Shown in pieces: positions 9,305-18,300 of a stretch of DNA of 64,000 bases (positions are counted from its first letter, which is position 1; each line of letters opens with the position of its first letter). Both the position numbers and the translations under genes were made by a program. Source of the stretch: VXYL01 sp965208525 (lineage in GTDB: Bacteria; Pseudomonadota; Gammaproteobacteria; Pseudomonadales; Azotimanducaceae); the NCBI GenBank assembly GCA_965208525.1, contig OZ242340.1, positions 2,666,001 through 2,730,000 on the forward strand, given 5' to 3'. The notes beneath the pieces are model-generated. The model had not been told where the DNA came from. It did no database searches and saw only the letters and a list, made by a program, of their open reading frames with translations.

Positions 9305-10180
9305 ATGAACGAGGTCTGGAACGTGGGCGACGTACGCATCACCCGGATGGTGGAGATGGAAGTCACCGGCGGGTCGCGCTTCATCCTGCCGGATGCCACG
9401 CGGGACGCCTGCCTCGCGTATCCGTGGATGCAGCCGCACTTCATGGACGCGAAGGGCAACTTGGTGATGAGCATTCACGCCTTGGTGCTGGACACCGGCG
9501 AGCGCCGCATCGTCGTCGACACCTGCATCGGCAACGACAAGGAACGCGCCATCCCCACCTGGAGCCATTTGCAGACGAGCTTTCTGGCCGACATGGAGGC
9601 TGCCGGCTATCCGCGCGAGACCGTCGACACCGTGCTCTGCACCCACCTGCACGTCGATCACGTCGGCTGGAACACCATGCTCGTAGACGGCGAGTGGGTG
9701 CCGACCTTCCCCAACGCCCGCTACCTGATTGGTGAGCACGAGTTCCGCTATTGGGAATCCGAAGACGACGAAAGCCGTCGCGACTCCATCATTGCCGACT
9801 CGGTGCGCCCGGTCATGGACGCCGGCCTCGTGGACTTCGTCGCGACGGATCATGTCGTCGCCCCCGGCATCCAACTAGCGCCCACACCCGGGCACACCCC
9901 CGGTCACGTCAGCGTCCGAATCTCGTCCGGCAACGAAGAAGCCCTGATCACCGGCGATTGCATTCACCATCCCTGCCAAATGACCCGCACCGATTGGTGC
10001 AGCTCGGCCGACTACGACCAATCGGAAGCGAGAAGCACAAGGGAGGGACTCCTAGCCGACCTATCGGAATCCGCAACTCTGGTAATCGGCACCCACTTCG
10101 CAACACCAACCGCCGGCCACGTGCGCCCCCGCTCTGAAGGCGGTTACTGGTTTGACGTGGGAGCTGGCAAGAGCGCATGA
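9305..10180 (+). CDS. MBL-fold metallo-hydrolase
   Basis: The 291-residue hydrolase has the full metallo-beta-lactamase-fold metal site: HLHVDH at 114-119, PTPGHTPGH for the next histidine, GDCIHHP with the bridging aspartate, and a late GTHFATPTAGH histidine. The arrangement resembles quorum-quenching lactonase and alkylsulfatase-like subgroups, but the substrate is unknown. ATG 9305 is preceded by GGAGAAAGG. No signal peptide is seen, so it is probably cytosolic. Divergent from the acyl-CoA synthetase gene. Confidence 0.87.
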   Translation: MNEVWNVGDVRITRMVEMEVTGGSRFILPDATRDACLAYPWMQPHFMDAKGNLVMSIHALVLDTGERRIVVDTCIGNDKERAIPTWSHLQTSFLADMEAAGYPRETVDTVLCTHLHVDHVGWNTMLVDGEWVPTFPNARYLIGEHEFRYWESEDDESRRDSIIADSVRPVMDAGLVDFVATDHVVAPGIQLAPTPGHTPGHVSVRISSGNEEALITGDCIHHPCQMTRTDWCSSADYDQSEARSTREGLLADLSESATLVIGTHFATPTAGHVRPRSEGGYWFDVGAGKSA

Positions 10181-10269
10181 AGGCCAAACCAAGGCGACTT
10201 GACCTGGTTCGGAGAAGGTTGTGTTGCGTCCTGGTCGAAGGCGCAAGCGAACGCAGGGCAAGCGGGCCG

Positions 10270-10315
10270 GTAGTTCGCGCAGCGAACTGGCGACGCGCCC
10301 GGCAAAGGCGCCAGC
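10270..10315. repeat. Palindromic repeat R2
   Basis: AGTTCGCGCAGCGAACT followed by CGACGCGCCCGG...GGCGCCAGCG lies between the MBL-fold gene and the convergent ispB gene. It matches the R2 family and may act as a convergent-end stem-loop. Confidence 0.7.
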
Positions 10316-10336
10316 GCGGCTGCCACGAGGCATTCG

Positions 10337-11371
10337 TCAGGCGAGGCGCGAGGCGGCGAATCGCGCCAGGGTGCGCAGGCCCTCGCGGTAGGGACTCGCT
10401 GGCAAGGCGTCCGTTGCTGCCAGTGCCCTTCGCAGTTCCATGCTGGCGCACTCACGGGTGTGGGCTAGGGCACCGGTGCGGCGGACGGCGGTGAGGACTT
10501 CGGCGAGGCGGCCGGCGGAGCGGGCTGCGATGGACTCGCGGATGAGTCGGGCGTCCGCGTCGCTGCCGTTGCGGGCGGCGTGGATCAAGGGCAGTGTCAT
10601 CTTGCCTTCGGCGAGGTCGTTGCCGGCGTCCTTGCCCATCACGTCGCGCTCGCCGGCGTAGTCGAGCCAGTCGTCCACGAGTTGGTAGGCGAGGCCGAAG
10701 TGCAGGCCGTAGTTCTTGAGTGCGGCGGTGGTGGCCGCATCCGCGCCGGCGAGGGCGGCGCCGGTGTGGGCGGAGGCCTGGAACAGCATTGCGGTTTTGC
10801 GGCGGATGATTGCCATGTATTCGCGTTCGTCAATGTCGGCGTTGCCGATGTTGGCGAGCTGCATCACCTCGCCTTCCGCGACGCGGTTCGTCGCCTCGCT
10901 GATGATGGCCATGACCGGCATCGAGTCGAGTTCCACCATCAGTTCGAAGGCGCGGGAGTAGAGGAAATCGCCCACGAGTACGCTCGGACCATTGCCCCAC
11001 AGCGTGTTCGCGGTGGCTTGGCCGCGGCGCAGGGGGCTGTGGTCCACCACGTCGTCGTGCAGCAGGGTCGCAGTGTGCAGAAACTCGATCACCACGGCGA
11101 GGCGCACGGGCCCGTCCATTCCTTCGTGGCCGCATAGGCGAGAGGCGAGAAGTGCGATCAATGGGCGCAGACGCTTGCCGCCAGCGCTGACGATATGGCG
11201 GCCAATCTCCTCGATGAGCGGCACTGGCGAGGAGAGTTGCTCCGGGATCAGGCGATTGACGGCCTCGAAATCGCCTCGAACGAGGCCGAAGGCGGCATCT
11301 GGGCCCGTTGCTGTGCAGGCATTCGCTGCATCTAGGGTGGCGAGTGATTCGGCAACGGGGGACGCTGGCAT
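10337..11371 (-). CDS. ispB: Polyprenyl diphosphate synthase (octaprenyl type)
   Basis: The 344-residue trans-prenyltransferase makes the isoprenoid side chain of respiratory quinones from farnesyl diphosphate and IPP. The first aspartate-rich motif DDVVD is at 106-110 and the second, DDWLD, at 233-237; GGKRLRP at 64-70 binds diphosphate. Position opposite and upstream of rplU is classic for ispB in beta- and gammaproteobacteria. The ATG at 11371 gives the family's usual length; the open frame runs further upstream but is unrelated. Confidence 0.95.
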   Translation of the reverse strand: MPASPVAESLATLDAANACTATGPDAAFGLVRGDFEAVNRLIPEQLSSPVPLIEEIGRHIVSAGGKRLRPLIALLASRLCGHEGMDGPVRLAVVIEFLHTATLLHDDVVDHSPLRRGQATANTLWGNGPSVLVGDFLYSRAFELMVELDSMPVMAIISEATNRVAEGEVMQLANIGNADIDEREYMAIIRRKTAMLFQASAHTGAALAGADAATTAALKNYGLHFGLAYQLVDDWLDYAGERDVMGKDAGNDLAEGKMTLPLIHAARNGSDADARLIRESIAARSAGRLAEVLTAVRRTGALAHTRECASMELRRALAATDALPASPYREGLRTLARFAASRLA

Positions 11372-11635
11372 GTACGAGGGCTCCGGGTCTCGTTCGCGAT
11401 GTGGTGGCGGCGCTTGACCTGCCACGCGCGTTGTATTCGGCTCGTCGCATCCGTAGAATGCCGCGCCTTTGCCGGCAGGCTGATTCGGCGGTGCGATGGG
11501 CGTCAGGCCGGCATCCCGGCGGCGGTGCTTGTCAAGGCGCGGGATTCTACACCTTGGCTCCGCAGCCGGGCAGTTTGTCGCAGGTGCGGATGGGAGGCCC
11601 CGCCGGTGGAGGCTGGAGCGGCAGGAGCAGAACGC

Positions 11636-11950
11636 ATGTTTGCGGTATTCGAAAGTGGCGGAAAACAGCATCGCGTGTGCGAAGGCGACGTGGTGCAGCT
11701 CGAACGATTGCCGGCCGATCCTGGCGATGAGGTGGTGTTCGACCGCGTGTCGCTCATCGCGAGTGGCGACGACGTACAGGTAGGTACACCGTACCTCGAT
11801 GGCGGAGCGGTTACGGGTGAAGTCGTGGAGCAGGGTCGGGGCCGCAAGATCCGCGTGATCAAGTTCAAGCGCCGCAAGAACTACATGCGCACCAAGGGGC
11901 ACCGTCAGCATTTCACGACGGTGCGGATCACCGGCATTTCGGCAGCCTGA
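11636..11950 (+). CDS. rplU: 50S ribosomal protein L21
   Basis: The 104-residue protein begins MFAVFESGGKQHRV and carries the family's KFKRRKNYMRTKGHRQ segment and a C-terminal TVRITGI. It binds 23S rRNA in the large subunit. An AGGAG ribosome site precedes the ATG. It is the first gene of the usual rplU-rpmA-obgE run; ispB is divergent. Confidence 0.97.
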   Translation: MFAVFESGGKQHRVCEGDVVQLERLPADPGDEVVFDRVSLIASGDDVQVGTPYLDGGAVTGEVVEQGRGRKIRVIKFKRRKNYMRTKGHRQHFTTVRITGISAA

Positions 11951-11978
11951 AGGCACGACGGCAAAAGGAGAGCCTGGG

Positions 11979-12239
11979 ATGGCACACAAGAAAGCAGGTG
12001 GCAGCACGCGCAACGGACGCGACTCGGAGTCGAAGCGTCTCGGCCTCAAGAAGTTCGGCGGCGAGGCGGTGCTGGCCGGCAACATCATCGTTCGTCAGCG
12101 CGGCACGAGGTTCCATCCAGGCGCCAACGTCGGCTGCGGGCGGGATCACACGTTGTTCGCAACGGCGGACGGTTTCGTCAAATACGAGCGCTTGGGTGGT
12201 CAGCAGCGGCGCACGGTCAGCGTCCTGCCGTCGCTTTAA
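11979..12239 (+). CDS. rpmA: 50S ribosomal protein L27
   Basis: The 86-residue protein begins MAHKKAGGSTRNGRDS and continues with the canonical RLGLKKFGGE, GNIIVRQRGTRFHPG and the aromatic and basic tail. Its N-terminus reaches the peptidyl-transferase centre. A strong AAAGGAGAG site precedes the ATG, 28 bases after rplU. Confidence 0.97.
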   Translation: MAHKKAGGSTRNGRDSESKRLGLKKFGGEAVLAGNIIVRQRGTRFHPGANVGCGRDHTLFATADGFVKYERLGGQQRRTVSVLPSL

Positions 12240-12321
12240 CGGGCGCGCCTGAAAAAGCGAACACCACTCGCCGGAAGGGCGGGTCGTACATTGATCCAAC
12301 GCGTCCCTTGCTCAACACGGA

Positions 12322-12335
12322 CGACGCATGCGTCG
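12322..12335. repeat. Short CGACGCATGCGTCG palindrome
   Basis: A perfect 14-base palindrome in the rpmA-obgE gap. Its core reappears as a longer perfect palindrome at 24798-24817 and in degenerate form near 26.29 kb (CGACGCACGCGTCG), suggesting another small dispersed repeat family in this genome. Confidence 0.5.
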
Positions 12336-12426
12336 ACCCTCTGGCGCTGGGCACACCGAAAACCACGACGTTTGCGATCGCCCGGAGACTTCCTGTGCGC
12401 ACGCATTCCTGACCAGTTGCATCCCG

Positions 12427-13554
12427 ATGCGGTTCGTTGACGAGGCGGTCGTCGATGTCGAGGCCGGGAGGGGCGGTGACGGCCACCTGAGCTTTCACCG
12501 TGCCCGCAACGTTCCCCGCGGCCGGCCGGATGGTGGCAACGGTGGCGAGGGTGGGTCGATTGTGCTGGTGGGAGATGCCGCCCTCAACACGTTGGTGGAC
12601 TTCCGTTTCAATCGGGTCTTCCGTGCCGATGCAGGCGCCTCAGGTGGCGGCAACGAGCGCACCGGCGCTGCCGGCAAGACACTTTGCGTTGCGGTACCGG
12701 TGGGAACGACGGTCGTGGACGACGCTAGCCTCGAACTCGTTGGCGACGTGACCGAAGCGGAGCAGACGCTCACCGTCGCCGCCGGGGGCGGGCGGGGCCT
12801 CGGCAACGCGCATTTCAAATCGGGTTCCAACCGCTCGCCACGCCGTACCACCCCAGGGCGCCCCGGCGAAGTGCGACGCCTGCGGCTGCAGTTGAAGGTG
12901 ATGGCCGACGTAGGCCTCTTGGGAGCGCCGAATGCCGGCAAGTCCACGCTCATCAGTCGCATGTCGGCGGCAAAGCCTCGCATCGCGGACTATCCGTTCA
13001 CGACGCTCACACCCAACCTCGGTGTGGTTCGGGTCGGGCCGGGCGAGAGCTTCCTCATGGCCGACGTGCCTGGACTGATCGCTGGGGCTGCCCAGGGAGC
13101 GGGCCTTGGCGTGCGGTTTCTGCGCCATCTCACGCGCACGCGTCTGCTTGCCCATCTTGTCGACATTGCGCCGCTCGATGGCAGCGATCCGGTTCAGACG
13201 GTGGCCGCCATCGAAGCCGAGCTCTACGCCTTCAGCGAGGCCTTTCGCGAGCGCGACATCTTCCTGGTCGCCACCAAGACAGACTTGGTCGCGGATGACT
13301 CCGCAGTGGAGCGCCTGCGCCACGCCTTTCCGCACCGTCGGATGTACGCGGTGTCCGCGGCTGCCGGGGAGGGGGTGGACGAGCTCGCCCAAGCGCTGAT
13401 GGTGGAAGTTGAAGCTCTCCGGCAACGGCTTGTCGATGACGAGGAGTTTGCCTTGCAGGATCGGCGCATCATGGAGGCCATGCGAGCGGACGTGCTGGCG
13501 GGCGCCGAACCGCGACAGCATGTGTCGGCAGGCGATTGGGACGACGACGAATGA
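12427..13554 (+). CDS. obgE: Obg family GTPase ObgE/CgtA
   Basis: The 375-residue GTPase monitors late 50S assembly. The N-terminal Obg domain has the glycine-rich pattern GGRGGDGHLSFHR-like followed by PDGGNGGEGGS; the GTPase domain has G1 GAPNAGKS at 166-173, G2/G3 PFTTLTPNLGVV and ADVPGLI, G4 TKTD and G5 SAAAG. ATG 12427 gives the canonical MRFVDEA start. An acidic tail (GDWDDDE) closes it. The stop overlaps proB as ATGA, so the two are coupled. Earlier in-frame starts would add an implausible extension. Confidence 0.96.
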   Translation: MRFVDEAVVDVEAGRGGDGHLSFHRARNVPRGRPDGGNGGEGGSIVLVGDAALNTLVDFRFNRVFRADAGASGGGNERTGAAGKTLCVAVPVGTTVVDDASLELVGDVTEAEQTLTVAAGGGRGLGNAHFKSGSNRSPRRTTPGRPGEVRRLRLQLKVMADVGLLGAPNAGKSTLISRMSAAKPRIADYPFTTLTPNLGVVRVGPGESFLMADVPGLIAGAAQGAGLGVRFLRHLTRTRLLAHLVDIAPLDGSDPVQTVAAIEAELYAFSEAFRERDIFLVATKTDLVADDSAVERLRHAFPHRRMYAVSAAAGEGVDELAQALMVEVEALRQRLVDDEEFALQDRRIMEAMRADVLAGAEPRQHVSAGDWDDDE

Positions 13555-14729
13555 CGACGCAGCCACGAAGCGATGTGCTGACACTCGACCACGAAGCCGA
13601 GTTGCGTGGCGCGCTTGCCCGGTCTGCAACTTGGGTGGTGAAGGTCGGCAGCGCGCTGCTGACCGGCGAAGGAGAGGGCCTGAACCTCGATCGGATTGCG
13701 GATTGGTGTCGCCAGATTGGCGCGCTGATGGCGAGCGGCAAGAGGGTAGCGGTCGTGTCGAGCGGAGCGGTGGCGGAAGGCTGCCGACGCCTGGGCTTCG
13801 ACGAGCGCCCTGGCACCGTGCATGACTTGCAGGCAGCCGCCGCCGTGGGCCAGATCGGGCTTGCGGAAGCCTATGAGCGCGGCTTTCGCGATGTCGGCCG
13901 CAACACGGCGATGGTGCTGCTCACCCACGACGATCTCTCCAGTCGGGAGCGCTACCTCAACGCCCGCGCGACTCTCAGCACCTTGCTTTCCCTAGGGGTC
14001 GCGCCAGTGGTAAATGAGAACGACTCTGTGGCCACCGACGAGATCAAGCTCGGCGACAACGACACGCTGGCGGGGCGGGCAGCAAGCCTGCTGTCGGCGG
14101 ACGCGCTGGTGATCCTCACCGATCGCAACGGCTTGCACGAGGAAGACCCGGCAAAGCGCCCAGACGCGCGTCTCGTGGCTTCGGCTGCGGCCGCGGACCC
14201 GCGCCTGGATGCGATGGCCGGGGATGCCGGGCGCCTGGGTCGGGGGGGCATGGCGACCAAGTTGAAGGCGGCGCGCTTCGCGGCCCTCTCCGGGGCCAGT
14301 ACGGTGATCGCCAACGGTGCGCAGGACGACATCCTGCTGCGATTGGCGCGGGGAGAAACCGTTGGAACGCTGCTCGCGGCAGACGTCGCGCCGCTCGATG
14401 CGCGCAAGCGCTGGCTCGCTGGGCATCTGCGCGAAAAGGGCTCCGTGCAATTGGATGCCGGTGCCGTTCGCGCCTTGCGCGACGGCGGCAGCATCCTTCC
14501 GGTCGGCGTCACCGCCGCGACCGGCAAGTTCCGTCGCGGTGACATGGTGCGGGTGCTGGCCCCGGAGGGCAGCGAAATCGCCAAGGGCCTCGCCAACTAC
14601 GACGCCACCGAAACCCGCCGTCTGCTCGGCCACAACTCGAGTGAAATCGAAAGCCTGCTCGGCTATGTGGACGAGCCGGAACTCATCGGACGCGACAATC
14701 TGGTGGTGTTGGCGGCGGCAAATCCCTGA
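13551..14729 (+). CDS. proB: Glutamate 5-kinase
   Basis: The 392-residue enzyme phosphorylates glutamate in the first step of proline synthesis. The amino-acid kinase domain shows VVKVGSALLT, VVSSGAVAEG, VVNENDSVATDEIKLGDND and GGMATKLKAA; the last ~100 residues are a PUA domain (DGGSILPVGVTAATGKFRRGD). The ATG lies within the obgE stop. No proA is adjacent. It is convergent with rpsT. Confidence 0.95.
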   Translation: MTTQPRSDVLTLDHEAELRGALARSATWVVKVGSALLTGEGEGLNLDRIADWCRQIGALMASGKRVAVVSSGAVAEGCRRLGFDERPGTVHDLQAAAAVGQIGLAEAYERGFRDVGRNTAMVLLTHDDLSSRERYLNARATLSTLLSLGVAPVVNENDSVATDEIKLGDNDTLAGRAASLLSADALVILTDRNGLHEEDPAKRPDARLVASAAAADPRLDAMAGDAGRLGRGGMATKLKAARFAALSGASTVIANGAQDDILLRLARGETVGTLLAADVAPLDARKRWLAGHLREKGSVQLDAGAVRALRDGGSILPVGVTAATGKFRRGDMVRVLAPEGSEIAKGLANYDATETRRLLGHNSSEIESLLGYVDEPELIGRDNLVVLAAANP

Positions 14730-14750
14730 TTGAGGCGCGTCTGTGCGGGA

Positions 14751-15017
14751 CTACGCGGCGAGTTTCTTGATTCGGGCAGTCAGACGGGATTTGTGCCGCG
14801 CCGCCTTGTTCTTGTGCATGATGCCTTTGGTGACCATCTTGTCGATGACCGGGATGGCGCGGCCCAGGGCCTCGCGGGCCTCGTTGGCATTGCCGGCGGT
14901 GATTGCGGATTCGACCTTCTTGATGAAGGTGCGGTACATGGATCGCATGGCGGCGTTGCGCTCTCGGTGGCGCTCTGCCTGACGGACGCGCTTGCGCGCT
15001 TGGGCACTGTTGGCCAA
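14751..15017 (-). CDS. rpsT: 30S ribosomal protein S20
   Basis: The 88-residue basic helical protein reads MANSAQARKRVRQAERHR at the start and ends KSRLTARIKKLAA, as in the S20 family. It uses a TTG start at 15017 with AAAGGA five to six bases upstream; the TTG and the family length agree. It is transcribed divergently from murJ, a common arrangement in gammaproteobacteria. Confidence 0.95.
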   Translation of the reverse strand: MANSAQARKRVRQAERHRERNAAMRSMYRTFIKKVESAITAGNANEAREALGRAIPVIDKMVTKGIMHKNKAARHKSRLTARIKKLAA

Positions 15018-15181
15018 GGGGGTTCCTTTCTTGCGTTGTGCGCGTGGGTGCGCGAAAGGGCGCGTAACATGCCACCGGCCCTCGTTGATGTCAACGAGGC
15101 ATGCGGCGACGCGGCATGGTGCCGGTTTTTCCGCAGCCACGTCGTCAGCGGAAGGAACCGCGTAGTCGGGATGATCTGCCC

Positions 15182-16744
15182 TTGAGCGAGTCTGCCGCCG
15201 AACACGACCGCACCCACGATGTCGCCGCCCAAGGCGGCGTGGTGGGTGCGATGACCGTGCTGTCGCGGCTGTCGGGCTTTGCGCGCGACGTGGCGCTGTC
15301 GCACCTGCTCGGTGCCGGTGCTGCCGCGGATGTGTTCTTCGTCGCCTTCCGGGCGCCCAATTTCTTCCGCCGCCTGTTTGCAGAAGGTGCGTTTGCACAA
15401 GGCTTCGTGCCGGTACTGGCGGAATACCGCGAGCGCGGCAGCCGATCTGCATTACGTGCGTTTGTTGCTGCGATGGGGGGCAATCTGGCGCTCGCGGTGG
15501 CGCTCGTGTCTGCCCTCGGCGTTGCCGGGGCACCGCTCGTCGTCTTCCTGTTCGCGCCGGGTTTCGCCGGTGACGCCCGATTCGATCTCGCCACCGACAT
15601 GGTGCGCATCACGTTTCCTTACCTCGCATTCATCTCTCTCACCGCCTTCGCTGGCTCGCTGCTCAACAGCGCCCAGCGCTACGCCGTCCCCGCATTTACG
15701 CCGGTGTTGCTGAATGCGACGTTGATTGCCGCCGCCCTGGTGGCTGCGCCGGCATTCGACGAGCCGGCGATGGCACTGGCCTGGGGCGTGCTGGTGGCTG
15801 GTGCCGCGCAGTTCCTCTTCCAGCTGCCATGGCTCAAGCGGGTACAGCTCTTGGTGCCCCCCAAGCCTAGCTGGAAGCATCCCGGCGCACGGCAGGTGGG
15901 CAGGCTGCTGGTGCCGGCGGCTCTGGCGGCGTCGGCAGGGCAGGTGAACCTCCTGATTGGCGGCGTCCTTGCCTCCATGCTCGTTACCGGCAGCGTGTCG
16001 TGGCTCTACTACGCCGACCGGCTGATGGAGCTGCCCATCGGCATCGTCGCGGTGGCGCTTGGCACGGTGTTGCTGCCGAATCTCTCCCGCCTGCACGCCG
16101 ATGGCAATGCCGAAGGCTTTCGCGCCGCTCTCGACTGGGGAATGCGCGCCGGCGTGCTGCTGGGGCTGCCGGCGGCGGCGGGGCTGTACGTGCTTGCGAC
16201 TCCGATCGTGGCGACGGTGTTCCTCCACGGCGAGATGCGCGAGACCGATGCGCTGATGGCGTCGGCGGCGCTCAAGGCATTTGCGATTGGCTTGCTGCCC
16301 CTGGTGCTGACGAAGATCGCGGCGCCCGGCTACTTCGCCCGGCAAGATACCGCTACGCCGCTGCGCTACTTCGCGGTGTCGGTGTCGGTCAACATCGTCG
16401 GGAGTCTCTCGTTCATTGCTTGGCTCGGCCATGTCGGCATCGCGCTTGCGACGAGCCTTGCCGCGATCGTCCACGCCTGGCTCCTGATTCGGGGGCTGGC
16501 GGTGAGGGGCGACTGCCGCCTGGAACGGCGCCTGGTGCACGTGCTGATTGCGAGCTTGGTGGCGACGGCGTTGATGGCGCTAGCGTTGTATGCCTTCGTG
16601 GCAGATGCCTCGTATTGGCTCGCGGCGTCTGTATGGGAACGCGCCATGCAGCTTGTGCTCGCGGTACTTGGTGGCGGCGCTCTCTACCTTGTTGCCGCAC
16701 TGGCGTTGGGCGTGCGAGCAGGCGACCTTCGGCTGCGTGTGTAG
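15182..16744 (+). CDS. murJ: Lipid II flippase MurJ
   Basis: The 520-residue inner-membrane protein is predicted to flip lipid II to the periplasm for peptidoglycan synthesis. It has the repeated hydrophobic segments of the MOP superfamily (about 14 helices) and signature stretches TVLSRLSGFARDV, RAPNFFRRLFAEGAF and YYADRLMELPIG. The TTG at 15182 is the best start; the frame extends upstream without similarity. Short gap to ribF. Confidence 0.94.
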   Translation: MSESAAEHDRTHDVAAQGGVVGAMTVLSRLSGFARDVALSHLLGAGAAADVFFVAFRAPNFFRRLFAEGAFAQGFVPVLAEYRERGSRSALRAFVAAMGGNLALAVALVSALGVAGAPLVVFLFAPGFAGDARFDLATDMVRITFPYLAFISLTAFAGSLLNSAQRYAVPAFTPVLLNATLIAAALVAAPAFDEPAMALAWGVLVAGAAQFLFQLPWLKRVQLLVPPKPSWKHPGARQVGRLLVPAALAASAGQVNLLIGGVLASMLVTGSVSWLYYADRLMELPIGIVAVALGTVLLPNLSRLHADGNAEGFRAALDWGMRAGVLLGLPAAAGLYVLATPIVATVFLHGEMRETDALMASAALKAFAIGLLPLVLTKIAAPGYFARQDTATPLRYFAVSVSVNIVGSLSFIAWLGHVGIALATSLAAIVHAWLLIRGLAVRGDCRLERRLVHVLIASLVATALMALALYAFVADASYWLAASVWERAMQLVLAVLGGGALYLVAALALGVRAGDLRLRV

Positions 16745-16798
16745 AATCGCGCGACGGACGCTTCAGTCGGCATGCAGGCTCCTCGCAACTCGACATCC

Positions 16799-17818
16799 AT
16801 GGAGATCATTCGCGGCCTGCACAACATCCGCCCGAGGCATCGGGGCTGCGTTGCGACGATTGGCACCTTTGACGGTGTCCACCACGGCCACCAGATGCTG
16901 CTCGCGCACCTCAAGGCGAAGAGCGAGGAACTCGGCGAGCCTGGTCTTCTCATCACCTTCGAGCCGCAGCCGCGCGAGTACTTCTACGCTCCCACGGGCA
17001 CGCGCCCGGATGGCGATGGTGCCGCCCGGGAGCCGAGCGGCCGGCCGCCGCCAGCACGCCTCACCCGCTTTCGCGAGAAGGTCGATGCGCTCAGCGCCAC
17101 CGGCATCGACCGGGTGCTGTGCATCCCCTTCAACGAACGCACCCGGCTCATCCCGGCACGGGAGGTCGTGGAGCGCTTCCTGGTCGAGATGCTGGGGGTG
17201 AAGTACCTCGTCGTCGGCGACGACTTCCGCTTCGGCCAGAACCGCGAGGGCGACTATGCGCTGTTGAAGGCTCTCGGCGACGAACTGGGCTTTGGCGTCA
17301 GCCACATGGGCACGCTCACGTTCGACAATGAACGGGTAAGCAGCACGCGCATCCGGACGGCGTTGGGCGAAGGAGACTTTGCGCTCGCGGAGAAGTTCTT
17401 GGGGCGACCGTACTGCATGATGGGGCGAGTGGTGTATGGCCATCAGCTGGGCCGCACCATCGGCGTACCGACGGCGAACATTCGCCTGCAGCGCTACCGC
17501 GCCGCCCTCGATGGCATCTTCGCGGTGACCGTGGACGGCTTGGGCGACACCCTTCTGGGTGCGGCGAGCCTGGGCGTTCGGCCCACGGTGCACGAAAGCG
17601 CCGAACCCTTGCTCGAAGTGCACATCCTCGACTTCGACCAGAGCATCTATGGCCGCCTTCTTACCGTGACGTTCCACCGGCGCATCCGCGAGGAGCGCAA
17701 GTACCCGAGCCTGGAAACCATGAAGGCGCAGATCGAGCGCGACATTGCCGACACGCGGGATTGGTTCGCGCGCCACCCGGCGCTGCCGGAGCTAGCCCTG
17801 CGACGCGAACCGTCGTGA
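16799..17818 (+). CDS. ribF: Bifunctional riboflavin kinase/FAD synthetase
   Basis: The 339-residue enzyme phosphorylates riboflavin to FMN and adenylates FMN to FAD. The N-terminal nucleotidyltransferase has IGTFDGVHHGHQ and GDDFRFGQNREGD plus SSTRIRTAL; the C-terminal flavokinase has GRVVYGHQLGRTIGVPTANI and LDFDQSIYGRLLTV. ATG 16799 gives the canonical MEIIRGLHNI start; ATG 16772 is possible. The insert GTRPDGDGAAREPSGRPP (residues ~65-82) is longer than usual. The stop overlaps lspA as GTGA. The gene ileS, usually next in this cluster, is absent. Confidence 0.95.
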   Translation: MEIIRGLHNIRPRHRGCVATIGTFDGVHHGHQMLLAHLKAKSEELGEPGLLITFEPQPREYFYAPTGTRPDGDGAAREPSGRPPPARLTRFREKVDALSATGIDRVLCIPFNERTRLIPAREVVERFLVEMLGVKYLVVGDDFRFGQNREGDYALLKALGDELGFGVSHMGTLTFDNERVSSTRIRTALGEGDFALAEKFLGRPYCMMGRVVYGHQLGRTIGVPTANIRLQRYRAALDGIFAVTVDGLGDTLLGAASLGVRPTVHESAEPLLEVHILDFDQSIYGRLLTVTFHRRIREERKYPSLETMKAQIERDIADTRDWFARHPALPELALRREPS

Positions 17819-18300
17819 TTCGCTGGTACGCGTTGGCGACCGTCGTGCTGGTCGCCGATCAGGCGACGAAACTCTGGGTTTTGGCGGTTCTTGAGCGAGG
17901 CTTGTCCGTGCCGGTGCTGCCGTTCCTGTCCTGGACCCATGCCTGCAACGATGGCGTCGCCTTCAGCATGTTTCGCGGCTATGGCTGGGTGTTCGCGCCG
18001 GTGGCGGTGGCCGTGAGCGGCTATCTTGCTTGGGAGATCTGGCGGCTCAGGCGGCGCGAGGCCACGGCCCTGGTGCAGCTTGAGGGCGCGGCGTACGGCT
18101 TGGTGATGGCGGGGGCGCTGGGCAACGTGCTGGACCGGTTCACCCAAGGCTGTGTCGTGGACTTCATTCACGTCCACTACGGCTGGTTCAACTTTCCCGT
18201 GTTCAATGTGGCGGACAGCGCCGTGACGGTGGGCGCGGCGACGTGGATCGGGCTGCTCGTGGCGCAGATGATCGACGAGCGGCGCCGGCGTGCCGCCTGA
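17815..18300 (+). CDS. lspA: Lipoprotein signal peptidase II
   Basis: The 161-residue inner-membrane aspartyl protease cleaves lipoprotein signal peptides after lipidation. Four hydrophobic segments are visible. The catalytic aspartates are in GNVLDRF and FNVADSAV, and the NDGVAFS motif is present. The GTG start lies inside the ribF stop. It is co-transcribed with ribF and fkpB. Its substrates would include those carried by LolCDE, encoded at 25-28 kb. Confidence 0.95.
   Translation: MIRWYALATVVLVADQATKLWVLAVLERGLSVPVLPFLSWTHACNDGVAFSMFRGYGWVFAPVAVAVSGYLAWEIWRLRRREATALVQLEGAAYGLVMAGALGNVLDRFTQGCVVDFIHVHYGWFNFPVFNVADSAVTVGAATWIGLLVAQMIDERRRRAA

Noticed and set aside
10337..12088. Extended 583-codon version of IspB
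   Set aside because: The extension runs antisense to rplU and rpmA; the ATG at 11371 gives the normal family length.
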